Source: Pseudomonas sp. TH41
Lineage (GTDB): Bacteria; Pseudomonadota; Gammaproteobacteria; Pseudomonadales; Pseudomonadaceae
NCBI RefSeq assembly: GCF_016650695.1
Contig: NZ_JAEKFH010000003.1
Coordinates: 2,190,001-2,254,000 of the forward strand
DNA: 64,000 nt
Direction of reading: 5' to 3'
Positions 25,521 through 34,879 of the stretch are shown in pieces. Below the pieces are notes generated by a model, which saw nothing but the letters and a program-made list of their open reading frames with translations, searched no databases and was not told the origin of the DNA. Position numbers and translations under genes: made by a program. Numbering within the stretch: position 1 is the stretch's first letter; every line of letters begins with the position of its first letter.

Positions 25521-28391
25521 ATGACCCTCAGCTTTGACCTGTCGGGCCCCATTGTGGAGCCCCGGGTTATCCGCAAACAGTACGCCATGGAAATGGCGGT
25601 TGAGCGCACGCGCCTGCTTTACCAGGGTTCGCTGCTGCCCACGCTCTTCATGTTGATTAATGGCCTGGTCTGTGCCGGTTTGCTCTGGAGTCCGCAGCGC
25701 TACTTCCTGGTCAGTGTCTGGCTGGTGTGGTTGTTGTCGCTGGTGGCGTTGCGGGTGATTCAGGTCGCGGCCTTCGATTCGGCGATTCCCAATCGCCAGG
25801 CACATCCGATCTGGCGTCGCATGTTTTTACTGGGCTCGGCCATGACGGGCCTGACCCTGGCCGGCGCTGGCATCGCGCTGGTCCCTGCCGACGATTTCAT
25901 CCAGCAAGCCTGGGTGTTCGGTCTGATCGGCGCGGCCGCGCTGTCGGCCAGTGTTGCTTATGCGGTCAGCCTGCCGGCATTCCTGTCCTTTACCTTGCCC
26001 TGTCTGTTGCCGGCTATCGGCTATCTGTTCTGGGGCGGTGATGAGCAGGGCCAGGGTTGGGGCTGGTTCGGGCTGATTTTGCTTGGCGCGTTGAGCGTGG
26101 TCGCCTGGCAGGTCAATCGATTGATCGATCGCGGGCTGTTGCGGCGCTTCCAGAATCAGGCATTGATCGAGCATTTGCAGGAGGCTCAAAGCCGCAGCGC
26201 CCAGCTCAATAATGCGTTGGCCATGGAAGTCGATCAGCGCCGTCGTGCCGAAGACGAACTGCGGGAAATTCAGACCGGGCTGGAAAGCCGCGTCGCTCAG
26301 CGCAGCCTGGAACTGGACGTTGCCAACCAGGCCCTGAGCAAAAGTGAAGCGCGTCTGGCGTTGGCGTTGAAGGCCAGTGAGCTGGGGCTGTGGGACTGGA
26401 ACCTGCAAACCGACGAAGTCCATCACACTCAGCTTCAAGAGCTGTTCGGCCTGGAGCCGGACCATGTGACGGCAATGCTGCGCCATCTCAAACCGCGCCT
26501 GCACCCCGATGATCTGCCGTCACTTAAACGCGCGTTGGTCGAGCATTTGAAGGGCCGCAGCGAGGATTACCAAATCGAATACCGCGTGCGCCATAGCGAC
26601 GGTCACTGGGTCTGGATCGAGGACCGGGGTCGAGCCGTCGAGCGTAGCGAGTCCGGCCGAGTGATCCGTATGGTCGGCACCCGTCGCGACATCAGCGTCA
26701 GGAAAGGCCTGGAAGAGCAGCGGCAACTGGCGGCGACGGTGTTCGAAGCGGCCAGTGAAGGTATCGTGATTTTCGACCCGAATTACGCACTGATCGCCAT
26801 CAATCAGGCATTCAGCCGAGTCACCGGGTATCACATTGATGACATGCTTGGACGCAATGTTGTTGAGCTGCCGTGCAGTCGCGACGCTCGTCGGCACTAC
26901 GGGGCCATTCATCAGGCCTTGGAGCAGCATGGCAGCTGGCAGGGTGAGCTGGTGGAAACCCGCAAGAATGGCGAGTTGTATCCGCAATGGCTGCAGCTGA
27001 ATGCGGTGCGCGATGCTCGGGGAAATGTAAGCCATATCGTCGGCTTTTTCGCCGATCTGTCGGCTCGGCGCGAATCCGAAGAGCGCATGCGCTATCTGAC
27101 CCACTACGACGAACTCACGGGCCTGGCCAATCGTTCGTTGTTTCGCGAACGATTAAGCGAAGCTCATCAACGGGTGCGCCAGGGCAGCCACCGCAATCTT
27201 GCGCTGCTGCACATCAATCTGGATCGTTTCAAGCTGCTCAACGATAGCCTGGGCCATGAAATCGCCGACCAGCTCTTACAGAAGATGGCTCGAAGGCTGG
27301 TCAACGCGTTGCCTGAGGCGGACACCATCGCACGGTTGTCCGGAGATGAGTTCGCCGTGCTGTTCAACGCCTACGGCAACCTCTCGAGCCTGGCACGGGT
27401 GGCGACACGCTTGTCGACCAAGTTGCGTGTGCCGGTGACTATCGATGGCCATGAGCTGGTGGTCAGCGCCTCCATGGGCATCAGCATGTTGCCGGACAAC
27501 GCCAGGGAAATTTCCGCGTTGGTCAGCCAGTCGAACATGGCTATGCAGCATGCCAAACACTTGGGTGGCAATAATTTCCAGTTCTACACCGACAGCCTGC
27601 AAGCCAGCACACTTGAGCGGTTGCAGCTGGAAAATCAACTGCGAAAAGCCATCGAAGAGAAGCAGCTGAAGGTGTTCTACCAGCCGAAACTGTGCCTCGC
27701 CTCGGGCAAATTGAACGCCGCAGAAGCGCTGGTGCGTTGGGATCATCCGACCATGGGTCGCGTGCCGCCGGGGGATTTCATCGGCCTGGCCGAGGAAACC
27801 GGGCTGATCGGCCCGATCGGCGAGTTCGTCTTGCGCCAGGCCTGCTGGCAAGCCTGCGAGTGGCAGCGTCAGGGGCTTGAGCCGATCCGGATGTCGGTCA
27901 ATCTGTCGGTGCATCAATTGCGTCAAGGCAAACTGGTCAGTCTGGTGCGCCAGGTGCTGGAGGAAACAGGTCTTGCTCCGCACTACCTGGAACTGGAACT
28001 CACTGAAAGCCAGTTGCTGGACAGCGTCGAGCACATCATTGCAACCTTCCAGCAGTTGCGCGATCTGGGCGTGAAACTGGCGATCGATGATTTCGGCACC
28101 GGCTATTCATCCCTGAGCTACCTCAAGCGCATCCCGGTGGATTACGTGAAGATCGATCAGGCATTTATCCGCGGTCTGGGGGAGAGCAGCGAGGATGCAG
28201 CGATCACCCGGGCGATCATTGCCATGGCGCATGGGCTGTCGCTCAAAGTGGTGGCTGAGGGTGTGGAGCGGCCGGAGCAGCTTGAGTTTTTGAAAGCCGA
28301 ACGCTGCGATGAGGTGCAGGGCTATTTGATCAGCCGCCCGATAGAAGCGGGTGGGTTGGCGGACCTTTTGCGAGCGCAATCCGTCCCCTGA
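25521..28391 (+). CDS. Membrane-bound PAS-GGDEF-EAL cyclic-di-GMP signalling protein
   Basis: 956 residues. Five or six N-terminal membrane helices (about 30-215), a coiled coil with QRRRAEDELREIQ (about 215-285), a PAS/PAC module with HHTQLQELFGLEP and YRVRHSDGHWVWIEDRG, a second PAS (ATVFEAASEGIVIFDPN), a GGDEF domain, then EAL. The cyclase signature is SGDEF rather than GGDEF (RLSGDEFAVLF), so synthesis may be weak or serve regulation. The EAL site is intact (AEALVRWDHP; DDFGTGYSSL; VKIDQAFI), which favours phosphodiesterase activity. ATG at 25521 is chosen by domain start; its ribosome site is weak. Confidence 0.92.
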   Translation: MTLSFDLSGPIVEPRVIRKQYAMEMAVERTRLLYQGSLLPTLFMLINGLVCAGLLWSPQRYFLVSVWLVWLLSLVALRVIQVAAFDSAIPNRQAHPIWRRMFLLGSAMTGLTLAGAGIALVPADDFIQQAWVFGLIGAAALSASVAYAVSLPAFLSFTLPCLLPAIGYLFWGGDEQGQGWGWFGLILLGALSVVAWQVNRLIDRGLLRRFQNQALIEHLQEAQSRSAQLNNALAMEVDQRRRAEDELREIQTGLESRVAQRSLELDVANQALSKSEARLALALKASELGLWDWNLQTDEVHHTQLQELFGLEPDHVTAMLRHLKPRLHPDDLPSLKRALVEHLKGRSEDYQIEYRVRHSDGHWVWIEDRGRAVERSESGRVIRMVGTRRDISVRKGLEEQRQLAATVFEAASEGIVIFDPNYALIAINQAFSRVTGYHIDDMLGRNVVELPCSRDARRHYGAIHQALEQHGSWQGELVETRKNGELYPQWLQLNAVRDARGNVSHIVGFFADLSARRESEERMRYLTHYDELTGLANRSLFRERLSEAHQRVRQGSHRNLALLHINLDRFKLLNDSLGHEIADQLLQKMARRLVNALPEADTIARLSGDEFAVLFNAYGNLSSLARVATRLSTKLRVPVTIDGHELVVSASMGISMLPDNAREISALVSQSNMAMQHAKHLGGNNFQFYTDSLQASTLERLQLENQLRKAIEEKQLKVFYQPKLCLASGKLNAAEALVRWDHPTMGRVPPGDFIGLAEETGLIGPIGEFVLRQACWQACEWQRQGLEPIRMSVNLSVHQLRQGKLVSLVRQVLEETGLAPHYLELELTESQLLDSVEHIIATFQQLRDLGVKLAIDDFGTGYSSLSYLKRIPVDYVKIDQAFIRGLGESSEDAAITRAIIAMAHGLSLKVVAEGVERPEQLEFLKAERCDEVQGYLISRPIEAGGLADLLRAQSVP

Positions 28392-28453
28392 AAGTACGTC
28401 GCACAATAACGCCTTCCCGCCACGTACAGTGAGGGGAAGGCGTTTGTAGGCGC

Positions 28454-28768
28454 TTAGTTTGTAATCAGAACATCATCGATGTGGTGAATTTGTTCACCTT
28501 TATAGAAGATGCTCACGCCTGAAACATTGGAATTGCCCAGTGCTTTATATTCGACAACTTTGTCTGTTTCAACTTGCAACGAAACTTCGTTGGAGTTTTC
28601 GAGAAGCAACTCCAGTCGCAGATCAAAGGATTTATCCTGCATCGCAGTCATCACCAGTTTAGGGGTAATGCCTGTATGCGCCACGGTTACGGTGCCAAAG
28701 GTGCGAAACGACGCTGCGCCCGGCATGCGGTCAATCTGTGCGGTCCAGTCTTTAGTTTTAATGCTCAT
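28454..28768 (-). CDS. Hypothetical protein, 104 residues, AT-rich surroundings
   Basis: No family recognised. Predominantly beta-type sequence with alternating polar and hydrophobic residues (FRTFGTVTVAHTGITPKLVM; LRLELLLENSNEVSLQVETD), no signal peptide, no cysteine, no membrane segment. AAAGGAG lies before the ATG, which supports expression. The gene and its 220-base upstream gap are visibly richer in A and T than the neighbours, hinting at acquisition. It is bounded by the EAL gene and the asparaginase gene. Confidence 0.65.
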   Translation of the reverse strand: MSIKTKDWTAQIDRMPGAASFRTFGTVTVAHTGITPKLVMTAMQDKSFDLRLELLLENSNEVSLQVETDKVVEYKALGNSNVSGVSIFYKGEQIHHIDDVLITN

Positions 28769-28933
28769 CGTGTATAACTCCTTTAATTAAGTTTGATTGC
28801 TTCCTGCCCGAGCAATATAACTAACTAAGGTTGTTTGCGGGAGTTATAAATAATCTGCATTTGTAAGGTTGTATGTTGGGTGTTCTTGTTGCATTGGCAA
28901 GTATGGGTAAAATTTCTGGCGAAGGAGGCGCAA

Positions 28934-28967
28934 CTCAAGTTCTCCAATAACCGCGGAGAAACTTGAG
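28934..28967. terminator. Hairpin downstream of asparaginase gene
   Basis: CTCAAGTTCTCC and GGAGAAACTTGAG pair over 12 bases with one bulge around a 9-base loop, 23 bases beyond the asparaginase stop. No T run follows, so it may be a Rho-type or mRNA-stabilising hairpin. The rest of the 28769-28989 gap shows no other feature beyond AT-rich sequence suited to a promoter for the 104-residue gene. Confidence 0.5.
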
Positions 28968-28989
28968 CGCGCTACGTGTCGGAGTGGGT

Positions 28990-29994
28990 TTAAGAAAGCT
29001 CGCCGCACAGATCCAGCTCAACAAGCCGCCGAACTTCAGCCGCTTCAAGCCCCGTCCCCAGCAACCCATGCAACTTGCCGAATGCCGCTTCACGGGTCAT
29101 GCCGCCGCCGGATAACACGCCAACGCCCCGTAAACGGCTACCGGCCTCATACACATCCAACTCGACACCACCTTCATGACACTGCGTAACAGCAACCACC
29201 ACCACACCGTTGTCCCGCGCCCGTTCCAGGCTGGCAATAAACTCCGGATTGTCGCTCGGCCCGGTGCCGCTGCCGTAGCACTCCAGCACCAGCCCTTGAA
29301 TGCCGCTGTTAAACAACGCATCGAGCTGCTCGGCGCCAATGCCGGGAAACAACGGCAGCACAGCGACTTTCGCCAGTTGTTTGCTCTGGTTGTAATTCAG
29401 TTCTGCCGGCAGCGAAGTCGCCTTCACGCCACCGCCCTGACGCTGCAGCCGGGCAAAGGGATGGCGACCAAAACTGCGGATTTTCGCGCAACGGGTCGGG
29501 TCGAGCAGTTCGCCGTGGAAGTACAAATGAACCCCCGGTGCCAGGCCGTGGCCGAGAGCGGCCAATGCGCCGCCGAGGTTTTCCCAGGCATCGCTGTCGG
29601 TTACGCCCGCCGGCAGCATCGAACCGGTGAAGCACACGCGGGCATGCAGGCCGAGCAATTGAAAACTCATGGCCGCGGCACTGTAGGCGAGGGTGTCGGT
29701 GCCGTGCAGGATCAGCACGCTGTCGCAGCCTTGAACATCCACTGCATCGACCACCGCTTCACGCAATTGCTGCCAGTAAGCCGGGGTCATGTTGGCGCTG
29801 TCGATCAGTGGCGACATCTCGCGAAAGCGCCACTGCGGCACCACCAATTCGGGTTGGCTGTGCAGGTATTCGCGCATCCGCGCTTCGAATCCGGATGCCG
29901 GGGCCAGGCCATGGGCGCTGGCTTGCATGCCGATGGTGCCACCGGTGTAGAGCACCATGACGTGCTGGGCGGCAGGGTAGGTCGAGGAATTCAT
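28990..29994 (-). CDS. ansA: Type I L-asparaginase
   Basis: 334 residues. It hydrolyses asparagine to aspartate and ammonia in the cytoplasm. First catalytic motif LYTGGTIGM near residue 16, second ILHGTDTLAYSAAAM near residue 90, plus FTGSMLPAG. There is no signal peptide, which fits the cytoplasmic type I (AnsA) rather than periplasmic AnsB. ATG at 29994 is used; the frame is open further upstream but that part lies in a REP unit. Next to an alanine/glycine symporter and close to aspA, so this stretch handles small amino acids. Confidence 0.93.
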   Translation of the reverse strand: MNSSTYPAAQHVMVLYTGGTIGMQASAHGLAPASGFEARMREYLHSQPELVVPQWRFREMSPLIDSANMTPAYWQQLREAVVDAVDVQGCDSVLILHGTDTLAYSAAAMSFQLLGLHARVCFTGSMLPAGVTDSDAWENLGGALAALGHGLAPGVHLYFHGELLDPTRCAKIRSFGRHPFARLQRQGGGVKATSLPAELNYNQSKQLAKVAVLPLFPGIGAEQLDALFNSGIQGLVLECYGSGTGPSDNPEFIASLERARDNGVVVVAVTQCHEGGVELDVYEAGSRLRGVGVLSGGGMTREAAFGKLHGLLGTGLEAAEVRRLVELDLCGELS

Positions 29995-30018
29995 GGAGGT
30001 TCTCCGAGAACGATGACT

Positions 30019-30042
30019 TGTGGGAGCGAGCCTGCTCGCGAA
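30019..30042. repeat. Single REP unit
   Basis: One copy of TGTGGGAGCGAGCCTGCTCG, not paired with an inverted partner, upstream of the asparaginase gene. Confidence 0.75.
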
Positions 30043-30153
30043 AGGAGCGACGCGGTATTGCAGGCTTGATACCGAAACAACGTACAACCGAGCATGACGC
30101 CGGTCGTACGCTGTGTCACGTCGGGCGCAGGGGATGCGCCCGGTTTTTACCGA

Positions 30154-31605
30154 TCAGCGTTGCGCTGCGGGTACGCCTTGCGGCTCAACTTCAGCCTTTG
30201 GAGCGGCTGCTGGCGGATTGGCTGGCCACGCTTTCAAATCCAGATCCAGGTCCGGGAATTTGCTCGAATCGAACACAGGTGTCTTGATTCCGGCCGCGCG
30301 CTGGTCGTCGTAGTCACGCAGGATGCGCATGCCAACCTTGAACAGCAGGAACAGCGCAATCAGGTTCACGAACGCGAGCAGCGTCATGGTGATGTCAGCG
30401 AAGGCGAACACCGTACCCAAGTTCTCGATGGCACCCCAGAAGATCAACACCAACACCAGCGCGCGGTAGCCGATCAGCGCCTTGCGGTTGTCACCGATCA
30501 GGAAGCGCAGGTTGCTCTCGCCCAGGTAGTAGTTGTAGAGAATCGAGGTGAACACGAACAGCGCCAGCGCCACGGAGATGAACATCCGGCCCCAGTCACC
30601 GACCACGGCGGCCAGAGAGTTCTGGGTCAGCGCAATGCCGTCGCCTTCGAAGCCCGGGGTGTAGAAGCCCGAGAGCAGGATCAGCAGCGCGGTGCAGGTA
30701 CAAATCACGAAGGTGTCGAGGAACACGCTGAACGCCTGGACCACACCTTGTGCCACCGGGTGCTCGACCGACGCGACTGCTGCCACGTTAGGCGCACTGC
30801 CAAGGCCCGCTTCGTTGGCGAACACGCCACGCTTCACGCCCATGACGATGGCGCTGCCGATCAGGCCGCCAAAGGCTTGATCGAGACCGAAGGCGCTTTT
30901 GACGATGGTCATCAGCATCGCGGGTACGTGGTCGAATTGCAGCACGATCACGTAGACAGTCACGCCGATGTAGACCAGGGTTTTCACCGGCACCAGCAAG
31001 TCTGCGACCTTGGCGATGCGCTTGATGCCGCCGATGAACACCAGACCCAGCAACACCGCCAGGGCCAGGCCGGTCCAGGTGGTGTCTAGGCCGAAAGCGT
31101 TATTCAGCGAGTGAGTGACGGCGTGTGATTGCAGGCCGTTGAAGGCAAACCCGAAGGTCACCAACAACAGGAACGCCATGATCATGCCCAGCCAGCGTTT
31201 TTGCAGGCCGTGCTGGATGTAATAGGACGGGCCGCCACGGAACTGGCCTTCGGAATCGCAGCGCTTGTAGAGCTGGCCGAGGGAGCATTCGAAGAAGCTG
31301 CTGGACATGCCGACCAGTGCGGTCACCCACATCCAGAACACTGCACCTGGCCCGCCGAGAGTGACGGCGATGCCGACACCGGCGATGTTGCCCGCACCGA
31401 CGCGGCCGGCGAGGCTGAGCATCAGGGCTTGAAACGAACTGAGTTGGCCGGCGCTGCTTTTGAGGCTGTCGCGGAACACCGCGAACATGTGGAAGAAGTG
31501 GCGCAGTTGTACGAAACGCGAGCGGATCGTGAAGTAGCTACCGAGCCCGACAATGAGCACGATCAGTACTTTCCCGGAGAGGAAGTCGTTAATGACTTCG
31601 AGCAT
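30154..31605 (-). CDS. Sodium:alanine (glycine) symporter, AGCS family
   Basis: 483 residues with 10-12 helices. AGCS signature region LSSFQALMLSLAGRVGAGNI near residue 55 and FEGDGIALTQNSLA in the second half; GVKRGVFANEAGLGSAPNVA is the family-specific loop. It imports alanine or glycine with Na+. The C-terminus is a soluble Pro/Ala-rich tail. The gap 31606-31856 upstream holds no gene; a promoter is likely there but none is clear. Confidence 0.93.
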   Translation of the reverse strand: MLEVINDFLSGKVLIVLIVGLGSYFTIRSRFVQLRHFFHMFAVFRDSLKSSAGQLSSFQALMLSLAGRVGAGNIAGVGIAVTLGGPGAVFWMWVTALVGMSSSFFECSLGQLYKRCDSEGQFRGGPSYYIQHGLQKRWLGMIMAFLLLVTFGFAFNGLQSHAVTHSLNNAFGLDTTWTGLALAVLLGLVFIGGIKRIAKVADLLVPVKTLVYIGVTVYVIVLQFDHVPAMLMTIVKSAFGLDQAFGGLIGSAIVMGVKRGVFANEAGLGSAPNVAAVASVEHPVAQGVVQAFSVFLDTFVICTCTALLILLSGFYTPGFEGDGIALTQNSLAAVVGDWGRMFISVALALFVFTSILYNYYLGESNLRFLIGDNRKALIGYRALVLVLIFWGAIENLGTVFAFADITMTLLAFVNLIALFLLFKVGMRILRDYDDQRAAGIKTPVFDSSKFPDLDLDLKAWPANPPAAAPKAEVEPQGVPAAQR

Positions 31606-31856
31606 GGAGTATTCCTCGCTGTTTTTTGTGTAGGCAAATGCTGGGCGGATCGAAACATCGCGTTACACCGGTTTGCGCACGGCAAAACTGGCGAGGCGAA
31701 TATTCGTCCCGGTCCCAAATCGCGGGTTTGTTATTAGTTCGGGTTTCGCATGGGTTTGGGCCTCGTTACCGACGACCGCTCACGCGAAGAGGGGCGGCAC
31801 TATACCGATGAGCGTGCCGTCCGTCTGCACGGTTGTGGTGCGTGCGGTAGAACGAA

Positions 31857-31925
31857 GATCAAAAGATCGCAGCCTCCGGCAGGTAATCCCATGTAGGAGC
31901 TGCCGAAGGCTGCGATCTTTTGATC
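31857..31925. repeat. REP palindrome (GATCGCAGCC family)
   Basis: GATCAAAAGATCGCAGCCTC and its inverted partner form a 69-base palindrome. It abuts the aspA terminator and lies between aspA and the symporter gene. Confidence 0.85.
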
Positions 31926-31965
31926 TCAAAAAAAAGGGCCTGGGGAATAAATCCCCAAGCCCTCA
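31926..31965 (-). terminator. Intrinsic terminator of aspA
   Basis: On the minus strand GGGCTTGGGG and CCCCAGGCCC (one mismatch) pair around ATTTATT and are followed by a run of eight or more T. It lies about 60 bases past the aspA stop. Confidence 0.88.
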
Positions 31966-32025
31966 AAAGGTGAGAGGTGTCTAGTCCCTCGACCTGGTGA
32001 GCGGTGCTACAAGTAACGCGTCGGA

Positions 32026-33450
32026 TCAGGCTTTAAGCGGAACCAGACGTGGAGCAATCATGTTTTCCGGGCGCAGGATGTCGGCGAGCATTTCGTCGTC
32101 GAGCAAGCCTTCTTCGCGCACCAGTTCCAGCACGCCGCGGCCGCTTTCGAGGGCGATACGGGCGATACGGGTGGCGTTTTCATAGCCGATGTACGGGTTC
32201 AGTGCGGTGACCAGACCGATCGAGTGTTCGACCAGTTCGCGGCAACGCTCTTCGTTGGCGGTGATGCCGACGATGCAGTGCTCGCGCAGCATGTCCATGG
32301 CGCGTTGCAGCAGGCGGATCGAGTCGAAGATCTTGAACGCGATTAACGGCTCCATCACGTTCAGTTGCAGCTGGCCGCCTTCGGCCGCGATGGTCAGTGC
32401 CAAGTCGTTACCGATGATCTGGAACGCTACCTGGTTTACGGCTTCCGGGATAACCGGGTTGACCTTGCCTGGCATGATCGAGCTGCCTGGCTGACGCGCT
32501 GGCAGGTTGATTTCGTTGATGCCGGTGCGTGGGCCGCTGGACAGCAGGCGCAGGTCGTTGCAGATCTTCGACAGCTTGACCGCGGTGCGCTTGAGCATGC
32601 CGGAGAACAGTACGAACGCACCCATGTCGGATGTGGCTTCGATCAGGTCGGCGGCTGGAACCAGCGGCTGGCCGCTGATCAGTGCCAGGCGCTGAACAGC
32701 CAGGTGCTGGTAACGCGGGTCAGCGTTGATGCCGGTACCGATCGCGGTGCCGCCCAGGTTCACTTCGGTCAGCAGCTCGGGTGCCAGTGTTTTCAGGCGC
32801 GCCAAGTCTTCGCCCAAGGTGGTGGCGAAAGCACGGAATTCCTGGCCGAGGGTCATCGGCACGGCGTCTTGCAGTTGGGTACGGCCCATCTTCAGGACGT
32901 GGCTGAACTCAACGCCTTTGGCGGCGAACGACTGGATCAGGCTGTCGAGGCTGGCCAGCAGTGCGTCGTGACCCAGCAACAAACCCAGACGGATTGCGGT
33001 CGGGTAGGCGTCGTTGGTCGACTGCGCCATGTTCACGTCGTTGTTCGGGTGCAGGTATTGGTATTCGCCCTTCTGGTGACCCATGGCCTCCAGCGCGATG
33101 TTGGCGATGACTTCGTTGGCATTCATGTTGGTCGAAGTGCCAGCGCCGCCTTGAATCATGTCCACCACGAACTCTTCGTGGAAGTCGCCGCGGATCAATC
33201 GTGCACAGGCTTCGCTGATGGCAGCGTGCTTGGCTTCGCTCAGGTGACCCAGTTCGCGGTTGGCGTCAGCGGCGGCTTGCTTGACCATCGCCAGGCCGAC
33301 AACCAGCTTCGGGTAATGCGAAATCGGAACGCCGGAGAGACGGAAGTTGTTCACCGCTCGCAGGGTCTGGATGCCGTAATACGCTTGAGCCGGTACTTCG
33401 AGTACGCCAAGCAGGTCTTTTTCTGTGCGGAAAGATGCAGCGGAGGACAT
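32026..33450 (-). CDS. aspA: Aspartate ammonia-lyase
   Basis: 474 residues. It converts aspartate reversibly to fumarate and ammonia. The fumarase/aspartase superfamily signature GSSIMPGKVNPVIPE lies near residue 320, with HPNNDVNMAQSTNDAYPTAI near 140 and GRTQLQDAVPMTLGQEF near 190. ATG at 33450 (MSSAASFRTEKDLLGVLEVP) gives the normal family N-terminus; upstream in-frame starts lack homology. A divergent LysR gene begins 180 bases away and may regulate it. Confidence 0.96.
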   Translation of the reverse strand: MSSAASFRTEKDLLGVLEVPAQAYYGIQTLRAVNNFRLSGVPISHYPKLVVGLAMVKQAAADANRELGHLSEAKHAAISEACARLIRGDFHEEFVVDMIQGGAGTSTNMNANEVIANIALEAMGHQKGEYQYLHPNNDVNMAQSTNDAYPTAIRLGLLLGHDALLASLDSLIQSFAAKGVEFSHVLKMGRTQLQDAVPMTLGQEFRAFATTLGEDLARLKTLAPELLTEVNLGGTAIGTGINADPRYQHLAVQRLALISGQPLVPAADLIEATSDMGAFVLFSGMLKRTAVKLSKICNDLRLLSSGPRTGINEINLPARQPGSSIMPGKVNPVIPEAVNQVAFQIIGNDLALTIAAEGGQLQLNVMEPLIAFKIFDSIRLLQRAMDMLREHCIVGITANEERCRELVEHSIGLVTALNPYIGYENATRIARIALESGRGVLELVREEGLLDDEMLADILRPENMIAPRLVPLKA

Positions 33451-33630
33451 GATAGAAATCATCTCGATATGGACCCGGTCTGTGCCGGAACACTGCAAAT
33501 GCTAGGCTTGTAGAGATTTTTCGGCCAATGCTGTTAAACACTGGCCTATGCATATTCGGCATAATGACCATGTGACGCCGCGTGTGCGGCGAGCGTGTGA
33601 CCTAAATTGGTGCGTGTCCGGGAGGACGTG

Positions 33631-34548
33631 ATGAATCTGGAAAGTAAATGGCTCGAGGACTTCAGCGCCCTGGCCGCCACCCGCAGCTTCTCCCAGGCTG
33701 CCGAACGACGCTTCGTGACCCAGCCGGCGTTCAGTCGGCGGATTCGCAGCCTTGAGACGGCGTTGGGGCTGCAACTGGTCAATCGTTCACGCACGCCGAT
33801 TGAGCTGACAGCGGCGGGACAATTGTTCCTGGTCACCGCGCGGACCGTCGTCGAGCAGCTCGGCGAAGTGCTGCGCCATCTTCATCATTTGGAGGGCGGG
33901 CAGGGCGAGGTGATGCAGGTCGCGGCTGCGCACTCGTTGGCGTTGGGGTTCTTTCCGCGCTGGATTGCCCAGTTGCGCAACGAAGGCCTGAACATTGCCA
34001 CGCGGCTGGTGGCGACCAACGTCGGCGATGCGGTGCATGCCCTGCGTGAGGGCGGCTGCGATCTGATGCTGGCGTTCTACGACCCGGACGCGGCGATGCA
34101 GATGGACCCGGAAATCTTTCCGTCGCTGCACCTCGGCCACACCGAGATGCTGCCCGTCTGCGCGGCGGACGCCGATGGCAAACCGCTGTTCGATCTGGAA
34201 GGCGAGGCCAGTGTGCCGCTATTGGCCTACAGCGCCGGAGCGTTTCTCGGGCGTTCGGTGAACATGCTGCTGCGCCAGCGCGCCCTGCGGTTCACCACCA
34301 TCTATGAGACCGCCATGGCCGACAGCCTGAAAAGCATGGCGCTGGAAGGGTTGGGCATCGCCTGGGTCCCGCAACTCAGCGTGCGCGCCGAACTGGCGCG
34401 CGGTGAACTGGTGGTCTGCGGCGGCCCGCAATGGCATGTGCCGCTGGAGATTCGCTTGTATCGCTGCGCGCTGGTGCGCAAGGCGAACGTGCGATTGCTG
34501 TGGCGCAAGCTGGAAGGCGGCGCGGCTCAAGGCACGATGGGCACCTGA
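33631..34548 (+). CDS. LysR-family transcriptional regulator (HypT-like)
   Basis: 305 residues. The N-terminal winged HTH reads FSQAAERRFVTQPAFSRRIR, then LETALGLQLVNRS. The opening NLESKWLEDF resembles the HypT/YjiE subgroup, known in E. coli as hypochlorite-responsive. The effector domain starts about residue 90. ATG at 33631 follows GGAGGACGTG. It is divergent from aspA, an arrangement typical for LysR genes that control the neighbour; I recall the same pair in P. aeruginosa. Effector unknown. Confidence 0.88.
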   Translation: MNLESKWLEDFSALAATRSFSQAAERRFVTQPAFSRRIRSLETALGLQLVNRSRTPIELTAAGQLFLVTARTVVEQLGEVLRHLHHLEGGQGEVMQVAAAHSLALGFFPRWIAQLRNEGLNIATRLVATNVGDAVHALREGGCDLMLAFYDPDAAMQMDPEIFPSLHLGHTEMLPVCAADADGKPLFDLEGEASVPLLAYSAGAFLGRSVNMLLRQRALRFTTIYETAMADSLKSMALEGLGIAWVPQLSVRAELARGELVVCGGPQWHVPLEIRLYRCALVRKANVRLLWRKLEGGAAQGTMGT

Positions 34549-34565
34549 GACCCATAAAGATCCAA

Positions 34566-34656
34566 TGTGGGAGCGAGCCTGCTCGCGAATGCGGTGTATC
34601 AGGCAACATTGATATCAACTGACACACCGCTTTCGCGAGCAGGCTCGCTCCCACAG
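34566..34656. repeat. REP palindrome (GTGGGAGCGAGC family)
   Basis: TGTGGGAGCGAGCCTGCTCG with an inverted partner, 91 bases, inner arms GCGGTGT/ACACCGC. It follows the LysR gene. Confidence 0.88.
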
Positions 34657-34807
34657 GGGATTGGTGGTGTATTTGATTGACCTTAAAGTCAATAAAACCG
34701 CTGCTTCGCGCCGTTTGACAGATGGTCGTATCGGGGGCTGTTTATCTGCTTCATTGAGGTATACTGCGCGGCCTTCGGCCGGTTTGACTGGCCATAATTC
34801 GTACAAT

Positions 34808-34841
34808 CAAGCCACGCATTTTGCGTGGCTTGTTGTTTTTT
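34808..34841 (+). terminator. Terminator-like hairpin in the purE leader
   Basis: CAAGCCACGC-ATTT-GCGTGGCTTG is a perfect 10-base stem followed by TTGTTTTTT, a textbook intrinsic terminator, 39 bases before the purE start. A -10-like TATACT at 34760-34765 lies upstream, so the hairpin sits between the probable promoter and purE. It may attenuate purEK or end a short RNA. Confidence 0.75.
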
Positions 34842-34879
34842 GACGCGCCTGCGGGCGCCCAGAGAGAAGAGGCACGACG

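Noticed and set aside
32365..33513. 382-residue open frame antisense to aspA
   Set aside because: The aspA protein is unmistakable. The antisense product has shadow-like composition.
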